Source: Tenebrio molitor (Eukaryota > Arthropoda > Insecta > Coleoptera > Tenebrionidae). Taken from it: a stretch of DNA of 64,000 nucleotides. Under the pieces are notes generated by a model that was given only the letters and a program-made list of their open reading frames with translations, was not told where the DNA came from and did not search any database. The stretch spans positions 8,060,001-8,124,000 of the forward strand of contig NC_091053.1 in assembly GCF_963966145.1 (NCBI RefSeq), given 5' to 3'. The position numbers were made by a program, and so were the translations under genes. Each line of letters opens with the position of its first letter. Positions within the stretch are counted from its first letter, which is position 1. Shown here piece by piece: positions 11,703 to 23,267 of this stretch.

Positions 11703-12109
11703 TAATAATCACGAATACTTCAACGTAATAGAGAACGACAAGTTTGCGTTATTTGTATTTTTTCAATTTTGTATCTTCATTTGTTTTTGAGACATAGGAA
11801 CAACTTGTTATTTTTTAATAGCACGTTAAACGTAGCGTTTTTGAAAAGTTTATTTTTTTCTGATTTCACCAATTACTATATGCAATGTTATCCTTTATCA
11901 AAAGACGAAAAAAATGTCAAACAAATATCAAAAAACAGATTCAACTTGAAAAAAAGTAAAAATTGGTTAGTTTTAGAGATGTTGTGATTAGTGTGGTGTC
12001 TGTTGCACTTCTAATGAATGTTAGTTACTTTTAGTGAACTTATAATTAATATCCCCAGTGTAGGAAATTTCACTTGAGGTCCGTGAATTGAAATTTGACT
12101 AATACGAGT

Positions 12110-12648
12110 TACTGGGTGCCCCAAAATTCGCGGAACAACTCAATGAGGCTTTGTCAATTCATGTTAGAAAACAATGACAAAAATAATTAAAAAATTCTAC
12201 CTCTCTTAAATTTGAAAATATGGGGGTTCAAAGGGTACACCTTTGATCTCATTTATTTTAAATATTAAAAAAGATTTTGACTATTTGTCTTTAATTAGCC
12301 AGTGGCATAATAATTGTGAACAATTGTGATCAGGTTTGCAATTATTTTCTTCATTATTTCCAACATTTCCAACTATAGTAATTTTATGTTCGATTTACCT
12401 CAAATAGCGTATGGCAACATGGCTTTGATTTTTCCCTCTCATTTCCATGGATACAACAAAAAGGAAATATTTGCAGACTATTGAGATACATAGAATGTTA
12501 TCAAATGTTGCCATATTTAGTGTAACGAATCGGTCCATATCTTCTACCAAAAAGAAGATTGATATTTTTAAACATTTTTACCTGATATTTTAATGACTAC
12601 TCAACAACGTACTGCTAAGTTGTTCCGCGAATTTTGGGGCACCCAATA
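12110..12648. mobile_element. 539-bp inverted-repeat element at shared TA site (block A)
   Basis: The left end tactgggtgccccaaaattc is inverted at the right end (gaattttggggcacccaata), and the match continues through cgcggaacaac. It occupies the TA of gagTAaatgag, which in block B is occupied by a different element (52021-52396). The left TA appears to have lost its A. The interior is AT-rich with no ORF. Confidence 0.8.
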
Positions 12649-13224
12649 TAAATGAGTAAGCTGAACAAATAAATAAATTTATAAACATGAACAACATTAA
12701 AAGGAGTTGAGATGCAAACTATGTGATTCTATTAAGATTTGAATTGTCTCCCCTGTTAAATTGGTACCTCGTGAATGCTCATGAAATCTCTCAGTCAAGC
12801 CTGGAATAATATTAAGAATGGTGAAAAAGAAAGTTGCCATCAAAGTCATGAGGAACTCTTTCCACGTGTTAATTGTCTTGTCAACAATCCATATCCCCAT
12901 TAGTGGGTGGCGTGGATTCATTTTGTGCTCTGTCCCGGACCACAGCTACTGAGTACGGTGGATACGGGTGAGGCCTCCGCGACAACTCCTAGGAACGAAT
13001 AATAAATAAGAAAACTTTTGAAAGTTATTTTAAAGAAGATTGTCTTGGCGAGAATGCGTTTTCCCAATTGTTGAATGTCTTCAGATGAGATGTGGTTTCA
13101 CCTTTCACGATGTTTGAATAAACAAAACATGAAAATATCTTCCGCAGAAAGTCCCCATGAACTTGCAGAAACTCTTTTATATCCACATAATATTGGTGTT
13201 GGGTTAGCGGTTTGAAGAAGGCGA

Positions 13225-13520
13225 ATCATCGGACCAATATTTTTTAGCCAAACCGTAATTGCTGCAAGATATCGCAATGACTTATTAGAACCTTTTCTCA
13301 ATAAGTTACATGACGATAAACCAAAGGATGTTTTCAGCAAGATAATGCTACAGTACATTCCGGTCGTGAAATAATTACTTACGTGAAAGAATTATTTGAC
13401 ACCCGAGTCGTGTAATTTCTTGCAAGGTCTCCAGATTTTACAATAATGGAATATTCTATTTATCCACACCTCAAAAATACAATTTTTAGAAACACACGTC
13501 ATATTATCAAAGAACTGAGG
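13225..13520 (+). pseudogene. DDE-type transposase relic, block A
   Basis: On the plus strand, interrupted frames read GPIFFSQTV, ARYRNDLLEPFLNKLHDD, then FQQDNATVHSGRE, a stop, ARSPDF and YPHLKNTIFRNTRH. This order is typical of the C-terminal catalytic region of mariner/IS630 DDE transposases, in which FQQDxAxxH carries the second acidic residue. A one-base frame change sits before FQQD and an in-frame TAA follows VV. Both lesions are shared with block B (52764-53075), so it was dead before the duplication. The rest of 12660-13900 aligns with block B and shows no other gene. Confidence 0.75.
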
Positions 13521-14124
13521 CTATTAGAGGTGTGTCCGCTGACATAAGCGCCGAGTTCATTTGTGCATTCAAACTGAAGAACAACATTTAGAATTTTGCG
13601 TTTCCTTTGTAAATTTTTATGTCACGATCAGAATAAACACGTGTCTTGTGTTGTGAAATGTCACTGCTGTACTGTCTTTAAAAATTGGATGTTGCCAACT
13701 TCATAATAAAATCCACAGCCTCCTCTATTTCCGAATTTATTTGAAGACGCGTACTGTTCCACCAGTATTGGTGCCGTTAAACTGGTATGTTTCTGGCGCC
13801 AGTAATCCTTGCGTCGGAAACCTAGTCTTAGTTCGGTCCTGCGGATAAACTGCTTCATCAGTTCATCACATAATATAGAAGGATGGTATTTTGTAGCAGG
13901 TATTTTACTAAAAATAGTTATTTATTATCAAGAGATCGGTTCGATAATTTTTCGGTTTCTTTATTATAGACCTTATACCCTTATAGCATTTAACACATTT
14001 TTTAAACTATTTTTCTAATTTAATTTTTAACTAATTACATCTGTAAATTGTGATAATAATTAGTAATATAATTTAATTGCAAACAAAAACGTGACAATTA
14101 GTAGGAATTCTTCATTGAAAGTGA

Positions 14125-15659
14125 TCAATTAAAGTTTTGTAAGTTATACAAAACTAGGGCGTAATATCTGTAACAAAACATGATACTGTTAGGTATACAA
14201 AATTATCTTTATCATTCTTACAAAAAGAGTTCAATTGTAGTTTATAACGATTCCAGCAAACGCCAGCGAAAAAGGTTTCAGACAATTTGTCATAAAAATT
14301 AGCAAAATTTGCTTATTTTTAGCATTCCAGTTGAACCACGAACATTGAGTTAAGATATCAAAAGTGCCACTAGGCTAAAACCGTAAAGGAAAAAATATTT
14401 GTTGGAGTCCCGTTTATGTGTTAACAGGATTATTAAATTTTATGGTCAGTTCAAAATCAAAAAACAAATCTTAGGCGGTTTGTACTTTTAACCGTCTGTT
14501 AATTTTATAGATTTCACAATTTGGTTTGTCGGTGATAGATTTTTTAAAGTTTATTCTTACCCATACCTCATCAAACAAATTCTGTCCAGCTTGAGAAATA
14601 GTGAAAGCAATCATAGTGACAAAGACATTCAACATACTTAGACGTAACTTCCAGATGGTGCTTGCAGCTTCGAAAGCCTAAAACATCGTTTGTGATTCTA
14701 CTTGTTGTTTTCATTTAACAGATAATATACGTACAGATCGACGAATATCATAATAATGAAAACGGGAACGGTTAACCATAAAAGTATTACCATAGGCAAC
14801 TTTAGAGTAGCAAGTAATTTCTTGAACATCCTGAATAAATGACAGTTAGTTAAAAATATCTCGATTGTGTTAGTGCTATACCTAGTTATTAAGACATGAT
14901 GGTCGATGCAAGAGCATAACGTTCTGAAAATTTTATTTTGACAAGAAATTTGCTGTACAATTTTCAATTTGTCAAAATCTACTTCGTCAACACAGTCTTG
15001 CAAAATCCGTTGATTAATCAATGAGACTTGAAGGCACATCTCCGTTGTTGTATATAAAAGTATAAGACAAGGACGGATCGTGTTATAAATCAAGAAAGGG
15101 AGTGACCAATAAAAGATATGATAGAGAAGCAGTGACAGAATAAAACGCCAATGACTGTAGCGGTTCCACAAATAATGTGAAAGCGAAGGTTTATTCTTGT
15201 AGAATTTTTGAAAGGAGTTACAAATGATCGTACCTCTGGACCGAGAACGTCTCTCAACGGAAATGAATCGACGAATTGAATAACGTCCAAAAGGTTGCTT
15301 TCGATCATTTCTGACAGAATTATCGTAGATATCATCTGGAAATTTAATAATGAGATTTTAACAAAGGTGATTGAGGTGTGAAAGGTTACATAAACAAAAA
15401 CAGCTATTGATAGTCCATATGTTGCTACCAACTTTACACTAAAATTATCGACTGTGTAGTAAATTTCAAGCAATATGACCAAAGTGTGAAAAATTGTACA
15501 AAAAACGTTGACACATTTTATAACTTTACTGTAACCAAAGTCAATACATATCCTTCTTATGTTGGCAAAAGGATCATCAAGGTCTGAAATTTAGTGCTGG
15601 TTAAGAAAGTCAAATTTCTATTTAAAAGATTTAAAGCTTTTACCTTTGAAGCCAGACAT
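14125..15659 (-). pseudogene. Odorant receptor pseudogene A2
   Basis: Block-A paralog of the intact receptor 53900-55503, retaining all seven exon positions and the start codon (ATG at 15657-15659). Two deletions are visible. A 70-bp loss in exon 3 has its junction at gac, 15134-15136 (block B 54911-54980 missing), which shifts the frame. A 17-bp loss in exon 7 has its junction at gcgtaa, 14159-14164, which replaces the conserved SYALVLYN end with an early stop. Both breakpoints lie at short direct repeats still present in block B. Otherwise the copies are nearly identical, so loss was recent. Confidence 0.92.
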
Positions 15660-16191
15660 TTTGATCGTTTCTACAAATGACGTGAAAATGATTAATATTG
15701 TTAGCTTGCCACCTTTAACTCGTCTTAAATTGTTCACTATAAATAAAATATATATTTACTTTCGAAGCAAAGAATGTTTGGTGATTTTGAGACTTATTGG
15801 GTCTAGAACTGATGTCTATTGCTAAGCAGACATGTTTACTCGCAATTCGATTCAGCTAAATATATACATTTTGTTGAATATTGATTTGCCAAAAAAGAAT
15901 TACACTTAATAATTTGGTAACGCTACTTAAATTATGCACGTAAGGATATTTATTATTCATTAATTAATTTACTGCCGACATTAAGCTGCTCTAGAAAATA
16001 TTGGGTCTCTAAATAAGAATCTGATGAAAAATGTTTTGTGACAAATTTTGTTTTACTATTACTACTACTACTTTACTTTATTTTACCCTACGGGCTTTAA
16101 AGGATTCCTATACTTTACACAGTTCTAAATAAACTTACAATTCCAAAATCATTCTTTTTTCTTTTTTTTTTTAAATTAACCACATTTTCTT

Positions 16192-17350
16192 TTATTCCCC
16201 ACCCCTCTCCTTCTCTATCCTTTCCCTCCTCTTCCATACCTCTTTCATCCATCCTATCTCTCTTCCGTCTTCGTTCAGTATTTCTCCCCGTTCCTTTTCC
16301 TCCCTTTCTCTCATTTCACCGCATCCTCTCCACATGTGCTCGATCGTCTCTCTCTCCTCACGGCACATCCTGCACATTCTTTCCTCCTCCTCCATCCAGT
16401 ACTTGTTTTCTCTCTCTTCGTTCCCACATCTAAATCTCGCCATCATTTTCCTTTCTTTCGTGCTCTCTCTCCCCAGATACACCGGAACATCCTCTGTCAG
16501 GCACCTTTCATACTCCCTGTTGTACCTCGCTTCTCTGATTCTCTCCCTTCTCTCTTGCTTGTCCGTATCTCTGTCCCTCTCGCTCAGCTCCGCACACATC
16601 CATCTTCCTTCCGCTCTCATTCTTTCCACTTTCTCTCTGGCATACCCGTTCCTCCTACAGTACTTCTCTCTCTCCTTCTCATCCGCGTTCTTTTTCTTTT
16701 CTCTATAGCACTCAGTCAGTATCCTGCATTCTTCCCTTCCGCCCATTCTGTCCTCGAACTTTGCCGCTCTCTTTCCCGCTTTTACTCTCAGCTTGCTCCT
16801 CTTGCACTCTTCCCTCACTATGTACCCTGGTGTTTCTCTGTCCACTCCTAGCACCCATCTCAAATATTTCTCTTGCACCCTCTCCACCTCCTCCCGTTCC
16901 TTCCATCCCCATATCTCTGCTCCGTACATCAGCACGCTCTCCACCATGCTCTCGAACATCATCATTCTCCTCCCGAACTCGCCTCCCCACATTCTCTCTC
17001 CTATTCCCCACACACATCCAACTACCTTGTTCGCCTTCCTCACTACCTCTCTCACTTGCGCCCTGACTGTGGCTCTCTCGTTGAAGGTGTAGCCCAGGTA
17101 CTTAAACTCGCTCACTCTTTCTATCTTGCTTTCTTCCCACTTCCACTCGCTCTCCTCATTCTTCCTCTTTCTCTTGCTGAACACCATCATTTTTGTCTTC
17201 TCTACATTCACTTCCAGCTTTTTCTTTCTCACATACTTTTCCAGGTTCCTCATCATTTCTTTCATCTCTCTCTCACTCTTTGCCACAATAACCATGTCGT
17301 CCGCAAACGCCAGGCTCCATACTTTCTCCCTACCCACTACAACCCCCCCC
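16192..17350 (-). pseudogene. LINE ORF2 segment 3: RT catalytic box to C-terminal knuckle
   Basis: The segment starts with WSLAFADDMVIVAKS, the RT catalytic FADD box. It continues through thumb-like sequence (ESMVESVLMYGAEIWGWK) and ends with a C-terminal knuckle CRMCREERETIEHMWRGC (C-x2-C-x7-H-x4-C). It is in a different frame from the preceding RT segment; the break coincides with a run of ten C on the plus strand (17343-17352). Such a homopolymer can be a real indel or a sequencing error. About 381 residues are readable. Confidence 0.85.
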
Positions 17351-17624
17351 CCGCCTGCGCTTTCTTCAACATTTCGTCCACATCCGCTACGTATATCGTG
17401 AACAGCAGGGGACTGAGCGGGCAGCCCTGTCTCACTCCCTTTGTTGTCTCAAACCATTCGCCCTCTTTCTCTCCCACCTTCACCTTGTTCCTCGTTCTCG
17501 CATATATCTCCTCGACCTTGCGCACCAGCCATTCACTTATTCCTCTTTCTCTCATACATTCAAACATTTTCACTCTGTCAACCTTGTCGAACGCCGCCTT
17601 GAAGTCTATGAACAATGCGTACAT
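17337..17624 (-). pseudogene. LINE ORF2 segment 2b: RT fingers and palm
   Basis: Motifs MYALFIDFKAAFDKVDR (RT domain with the first catalytic Asp) and TTKGVRQGCPLSPLLFTIY are clear. The frame differs from the upstream RT segment; the shift falls around 17625-17635, at a run of C on the plus strand. The segment links directly to the FADD-containing piece once the 17343-17352 homopolymer break is allowed for. Confidence 0.85.
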
Positions 17625-18217
17625 CCTCCCCCTTTCTTCCTCAATTCGTTCCTTGCTAAATGGTCCAGGATGTACACATTGTCCACAGTACCCCTTCCCT
17701 TTCTGAACCCTGCCTGACTATCCGGCAACACTCCCTTTTCCTCGATTTCCCTCTTCATCCTTTCGCTCAAAACAGACGCATACAACTTATACCCCGTGTT
17801 CAGGAGAGTTATTCCTCGGTAGTTTTCCGCTCTATTTTTCTCGCCTTTTTTAAAAATTGGGCAGATTACGCCTTCTCTCCAGTCCTCCGGGAATCCCTCT
17901 CCTCTCCATACCCCATTCATCAGTTCCACCATTCTCTCTACCATTCTTTCAGTCCCATACATCCACGCTTCATTTTGCACCCCGTCCCATCCCGGTGCCT
18001 TTCTCTTTTTCAAGTATCTTATGTGTTTTCCCACCTCCTCCGCTGTGATTTCTGTTTCCTCCATCACCGTCTGCTTCTCTTTCCTTTGTGTTCCCACCTT
18101 TCCTTCTTCTTTCCTCCCTTCCAGCAGTTTCATGAAGTACTCTTCCCATTCTTGTATTGTTATTTTCTCGCTCACTGGTTCCTTTTTCTTCCTCTCTCTG
18201 TTTATGTATTTCCACAC
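17606..18217 (-). pseudogene. LINE ORF2 segment 2a: RT N-terminal part
   Basis: Contains the linker and the first RT motifs: KKRKAPGWDGVQNEAW, PIFKKGEKNRAENYRGITL and DSQAGFRKGRGTVDNVYIL. The start shown is only the first start-like codon after the break with the endonuclease frame, so this is not a natural translation start. The upstream break lies in a (GA)n tract (plus strand about 18285-18300). Confidence 0.85.
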
Positions 18218-18284
18218 CTCCCTCTTTGTTCTTATTTCTTTTATCTCTTTCTCCTCCCTTTCCCTCTTCTGCTTCTTCTTCTCT

Positions 18285-19400
18285 CTACATCTCTCTCTCT
18301 CTGTATCTTCTTTTCGCTTCTAGGAATCTGCTTCTCTCAATTTTGTTCCTCCTCCATCCTCTCAACGCCTTTACCACTTCCCTCTTTGCTTGCTCACATT
18401 CTCTGTCCCACCATCCATTTTTCTTTCCTGCCCCTTTTGCTCCCCTCACTATCACCTCCTTTTTCTTCGTCGCTTTCTCGATCACTTCCTTTAGCTCTGT
18501 CACCATCTTCTCTATTTCCTGCTCCTTAAATGTTGCTTCCTCCAGTCTCCTCCTGTACTCTTTCACTCCATGTTCACTCCACACTTTTACTATCACCTTC
18601 TTCTCCTCCTCTCTCATTTCTCCCTTTTCCTTTTCTTCTTGGTTCGATCCCTCTATGGTAATTTCTAGAGGGAGATGGTCGGAGTCCACTCTTTCTCCCA
18701 CTTTGAACTCTTTCACTCTCTCCCATGCTGCCTCATTTACTATTGCGTAGTCTATGACTGTTTCCCCCCTGCTGCCTACGTATGTCACTTCCCCTTCCTC
18801 ATCCCCTCGTTTATTCCCGTTCAGCACTTCCCATCCATTTTCTTCTATCCACTCTATCAGCCTCTTCCCCTCTGCATTTTCCACTTTGTCTTTCGTTTTT
18901 CTTCTCCCATCCCCTTTCTCTTCTTCCCAATTTCTGGCTCCTCTCTCTCCAATTCTCCCGTTAAAATCACCCCCTAACAGCATGCATTCTTCCCTGTCCA
19001 TCTTCATTGTGTTCTCGACCCGTCTTGTTGTTTTCCTCATCTCCTTGCTATATACTGTTACTATTTTCCACCATTCGTTATCTATATGAACGTTTCTTTC
19101 CATGTATCCTTCTTCTTCCCCCTTTTCTTTTTGTTTCTCTTCAATTCCCAACTTCACCCCTGTTATTATTCCCCCTGCCGCTCTTCCTCTTTTTCTTCCT
19201 CTTTTTGCCCATTGTCCTTCCCATTTGTATTCTTTCGGTAGCGTCCTTTCTACTTTTTCCCAGCTCTGTTTCTCCACCCAAGTCTCCACCAGTCCCACTA
19301 CCTCGAATTGTCGTACATAGTCCCAAAATTCATCCCCTCTTTTTCTTAATCCCGCTACGTTCCAATATAATACTTTTGCTCCTTTCGTACCTTGTTTCTC
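18285..19400 (-). pseudogene. LINE ORF2 segment 1: AP-like endonuclease
   Basis: Begins with LYWNVAGLRK near 19370, the conserved N-terminal motif of apurinic-type endonucleases. It continues through VGLVETWVEKQ, LLGGDFNGRIG and ends its catalytic part with DYAIVNE and VDSDHLPLEI (the SDH box). In these LINEs this domain nicks chromosomal DNA to prime reverse transcription. The frame terminates at 18285 after a run of RERE codons, where a GA dinucleotide tract appears to have changed length. Confidence 0.85.
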
Positions 19401-19513
19401 TTGTTCCCCTTTGTGCTTTCCTTCCGTTTTCCCTTTTTTTTGTCCATCTACCCTTTTCTTTATCCTTTGTCCATTTCCGTTGTCTCCCTTTCCTCCATCT
19501 CCTCTTCCTACAT

Positions 19514-20330
19514 CTACTGAAAAACCTCCAGTCTCCCCTTTTCTTCATTCCATCTCATCTGCACCCCCTCTATGGTTATTTTCATGTACCCAACTTTTAG
19601 ATCTTTCCCTTGTCTCCTTTCTTCTCTGGCGATGGCTCGTATTTTTTTCTGTATTTCCCTCTCCTTCTTTGTGAGGTCGTTGTCAATAAATATTTTCTCT
19701 GTTGCCCTATTTCCTCTCAATTTTCCTTTCTGCTTCATTACCTTCTCTTTCCCACTCCACTCTTCCATTTGCACTAGTATTTGGTCCTTGTTTATGTTGT
19801 AGCAATCTTTAACTTTCGCTTCCCCTATGTTTTCTTTTATAAACTTTTCTACTTCCTCTCTGCTCTGTTGCTTGCTACTTCCCTCACTTCTCCATCCCGT
19901 TATCACTATGTTATTTTTCCTTCTTCTTCTTTCTTCATTCTCCATTTTCGTTTCCAGCCATGCTACTCTCTCCGACATGCTGTTTTTCTCCTCCTCCCAT
20001 TTCTTTTCTTTATTCTTAAATTCTTCCCTTAGTTGTTCTATTTCTCTCTTGACATCTTGATTCTCTTTTCTCAGCTCCTTTATTTCCTCTGTAATTTCCC
20101 TTTTCACTTCCTCCAGCTTTTCCAATATCTTTTCCATTTCCCTGCCTAATTTCTTCTCCACTTCCGGTGACCTTGCGGTTTTTTTACTTGTCCCAAATAC
20201 CTCTTCCTCCTCCTCCTCTTCTTGTCTTCCTGTCTTTCCTTTTCCCGTTCTTTTCCTTTTTTTTCTTGTCTTCCTGGGACGCCTCCCCCCTTCCTTGGCT
20301 AAAAGAACGGTTTCTGCTTCCCTCGCTCAT
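19514..20330 (-). pseudogene. LINE ORF1, coiled-coil nucleic acid-binding protein
   Basis: At least 215 residues are open from 20161 downward, beginning at a GTG, so the true start is upstream. The best ATG is at 20328-20330 but is in a different frame, probably because of an indel in the A-rich run near 20255-20265. The protein has a long Glu/Lys/Arg heptad-like coiled coil (about residues 1-85), then an RRM-like region starting NNIVITGWR. The C-terminus is basic. In this family ORF1 proteins coat the LINE RNA. It is followed by ORF2 in the usual order. Confidence 0.7.
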
Positions 20331-21578
20331 AGGCTTGCTCTTTACCTCCTAGATGTCGCCGTTTTCCGTTTGTTTAACCTTCTCTTCTTGGGTGTTTCCT
20401 TCCTCCCCACACCGCTCCGCCTCTTCCTACCTTGCTTCGCTGATCTCTTGCTTGCTTGCTTCGCTGATCAAATTTTGTTTTATTTTATGCATGTTGCAAC
20501 TTATAAAACTTTGTAGCTATCACTGTTGTCAGGTTTAACGTCCAACATGTGAAAATGTCATTACTTTTCTAAACAAACGTTTTTGTTCCTTTTAAGTTGA
20601 GAAATTTTAATGTACTGTCGATATTTGCTTTGTCCAGATGATATTTTACTAAAGTATACTAGAACAGTATGCCGATCGGCATAGTATGAACCCGCATTTA
20701 TTCTCCAATATTTGTGCATATTTTTGTCGCACCCTCAAACCACCTGGTTTATTTGTTGTATTTGTATTTGTCGAGGGTCTCTGTCGCCAGTACCTCAGAA
20801 TGAGAAAAGTAAACATTTCCATTTCAGGCGATAAAATCGACATTTTGGTTTCAAAAAATGAGGTGTAATGAAGCAGAAGTGAAATTAACAAGAATGAACA
20901 GGAAATATCTTCTAGTGGTGAAGGAAACGAAAATAAAATTTCCATTGGGGAATCACATAACCCTGGATGAGTTAATTTATTACTATGAATTACTCTCATG
21001 CGCATAATTTTTAAAAACAATGACGGAAACTAGTTAAATTAACGTCACTAAATCAATACGCTACGTGTTAAGGTAGCGCCATTAGTGATTTTATATATCT
21101 ATCCTTGTCGCACAATAAACTCAATCTGGGAATAAACAAAACAGAGTCACGTTTGAAAATTTTGAAGTGTCACTAAAGACTGTTGTCATTTTGCCAAACT
21201 AAATTCCCTGAAACTGATGTGTTCCTCGTCGCATTTACGACATTTCCATTTATTATCTTTGTTCCACAATAAACTCACGCCAGGAATGTAATGGCCCTAC
21301 CTTAACACGTAGTGTGTTGATTTAGTGACCTTAAGTTAAATAGGCATTTTTTCGAGCATGAGATATGAGCTGCAGATTTTTCTTCTTCATCTGTTCCAGA
21401 CGTTGGCGACTGTATTGGCTAATGTAACTTTGTTTACAACTGCTCAGAAGAGTTCTGTGGTTGTCATGGAAAACCAGGTTCTTTTTTCAGCCATGAAATT
21501 TTTCTCCTTCCGACGCTTCTCTTTCTTTTTACTTTTTTTGTAATATGCACTTTAAGAGATTTTATCTGTTTTCATTGT

Positions 21579-21760
21579 ATCGGGTGTATTTTTAAATTTC
21601 GCCCTCATAGTAGGCGTTGAAGAGTCGATTGTGAACGCACTATACAGGTTACAGATCACGGATCAGCTTTTTAAATCTTACGTTTTGCATGAGTAGTGTG
21701 TTCACAATCGACTCTTCAACGCCTACTACGAGGTGAAATTTAAAAAAACCACCCAATATT
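21579..21760. mobile_element. Inverted-repeat MITE, copy A
   Basis: Arms of about 60 bp: aaatttcgccctcatagtag running into gcgttgaagagtcgattgtgaac is inverted at 21697-21750. Outer ends read cgggtg and its inverted partner cacccaa. The paralogous copy is at 59113-59290. The interval 20483-21578 aligns with block B but has no recognised gene. Confidence 0.75.
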
Positions 21761-21774
21761 AAGCTTTTTTTTTA

Positions 21775-22201
21775 ACATTCTCTAAGGAGTCTAAGGATTT
21801 CAGCATTAGTTACATGCTCTATCCATGATACCCTCAGTATTCGTCTGTAAAGCCACATCTCAAGTGCTTCAATCTTTTTATCGTTCCTTCTATTAGCGTT
21901 CATGTTTGTATAACAGTAAAAAGGAAAACACATAGCAGCGTAACATTCTAAGTATTGTATTCATGGTTAAATCTCGACTTTTAAAGATTGATGCCATTTT
22001 AATGAATACATTTTTACTCTTTTCCTTTCGGTATGTTTTTTTTTGCTGTCCACCTACCAGAATTCCTTCTTGTGCATTGTCCAGGATTTGTCTGAATATG
22101 TTTTCTGAATAAATATTAAAAGATAGTGGCGATAATAGGCAACCCTGTCTCACTCCTCGTATAATCTTAACGATGTCCATTTGATCTTCCTCTACTGTCA
22201 C
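21775..22201 (-). pseudogene. LINE reverse transcriptase relic, block A
   Basis: Minus-strand frame reads IIRGVRQGCLLSPLSFNIY, the RT motif preceding the catalytic box. A second piece follows: MASIFKSRDLTMNT and LRMLRCYVFS. This is the fingers-palm and thumb wording of an APE-type LINE (RTE-like feel, unproven). The catalytic FADD segment is missing between the pieces. The block-B counterpart at 59292-59625 keeps only the 3' half. Confidence 0.7.
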
Positions 22202-22223
22202 ACTGGCTATTTGATTTCAAGAT

Positions 22224-22599
22224 ACAGGGTGTTATGGAAGTCCATGTAGAAACTTTAATCACTAGCACAGTTCGGAGTAAACTCCCAGAATTTATTTATA
22301 ATTTTTCTAAAAGCATTATTTTTTTTTACAATTTTCTAACACCCTATTTCACACCCATTGAAATCACTTTCCATGTTGTTTTAACTTTACATTTCAAAAT
22401 AATCGCAATAAAAAATAGCAAAGAAAAAACTTATCGCCTGTTGACCGGAATCATAATTATTTCAATAAAATTTAAATCTGATATAGTTCTCTAAGTAAAT
22501 AAACAAAATAGGACCTATATTCAAGTAACATTTTTTTCTTAAAATGACTTCCTGAACACGATGTCAAAGTTTTTTTACACCTATTATAAATCACCTGTA
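22224..22599. mobile_element. Possible short element with TACAGGTG-type ends
   Basis: The left end tacagggtgttatggaag and right end cacctgta have matching short inverted termini seen in many insect IS630-like MITEs. Only about 8-10 bp pair, so the boundaries are weak. The interior is AT-rich without a gene. Confidence 0.35.
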
Positions 22600-23263
22600 T
22601 AAGGTGATCAAAAAGAAAACAAATTATCGGTCATGTCGTAGCGGAATTCTATACAAATAGGCATTCAATGCATGGGCGTAGACAATTTGTAGTCTCAAAC
22701 GCTACTTTATAATGATAAATAGTGTTGTGAGGTCCGGTAATTGACTTAGTCAATGACCCATTTGACCGGTCAATAATTGTCAATGACTTGACGAATTTGA
22801 CCAGTCATTTTTAAAATTTAAATTTCCCGCTTATAATGTTGAAGATTATAGGATATGATGACTGTTTGACTGATGAGATGAGGTTATGTTGGGTTGTCTG
22901 ATTTCATTTACGTAGCTGCTGACAATGAAGAAATGGATTATGACAATAAATAAGTAAATTATGACAATGAAACATCTAAAACTTTAATAAAGATCATTGT
23001 GGAAAACGATTATTAAGCTTTTTATCTATTAGGAAGAAGTAGTTTTTGTTTTTCAATCATTTTTGTGTCTTCTTAACATGACATAAAATATATTTTTATT
23101 TTCATAAAATACTTACCTACTTTTTTAAATTCTAAACGAATGTTTAGTATTTTAAAAGAAACTAAAAAACTGAAAATTTACACACAGTTGTGTTGAAAAT
23201 TTTAAAGCGTTTTAAATTAACAAAAAGTTCAAATTCAAGCAAATATGTTAAAGAAAAAACAAA

Positions 23264-23267
23264 GTAT
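23264..23267. other. Gypsy target duplication GTAT, left
   Basis: gtat precedes the left LTR and recurs at 32991-32994 directly after the right LTR. Confidence 0.9.

Larger units (their letters stand above)
16056..20468 (-). mobile_element. APE-type LINE, nearly full length, 4.4 kb
   Basis: A 14-bp target duplication, caaattttgtttta, flanks it (16042-16055 and 20469-20482). Block B has the undisturbed site at 58390-58403. The 3' end, on the left, finishes in a short trinucleotide tail (tactactac at 16056-16075 on the plus strand) rather than long poly(A). The 5' end has two copies of ttgcttcgctgatc. Gene order on the minus strand is ORF1 with coiled coil, then endonuclease, RT and a C-terminal knuckle. 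The coding strand is strikingly purine-rich (Glu, Lys and Arg codons), which generates long antisense shadow ORFs. I place it in the I/Jockey/R1-like group of AP-endonuclease LINEs without naming a clade. Confidence 0.92.
2914..22100. repeat. Segmental duplication block A
   Basis: This block matches 44651-59625 in direct order. The shared landmarks run in sequence: ttaattgataataattaatt, the cysteine-rich small ORF, a short hairpin element, the first OR, a transposase relic, the second OR, an inverted-repeat element and a reverse transcriptase relic. Differences are mostly clean insertions in one block with an empty site in the other. The left edge is set by loss of similarity before 2914/44651, and the right edge near 22100/59625, where the copies diverge within the RT relic. 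The remaining sequence is highly similar. Confidence 0.85.

Noticed and set aside
14698..15482. Two overlapping ORFs as separate short receptor genes
   Set aside because: They are the two frames either side of the 70-bp deletion in a single receptor pseudogene.
16334..20516. Many plus-strand ORFs (up to about 289 codons) rich in Ser, Leu, Phe and Pro
   Set aside because: They are antisense shadows of the purine-biased LINE coding strand. The minus strand has endonuclease and RT motifs in order; the plus strand has none.
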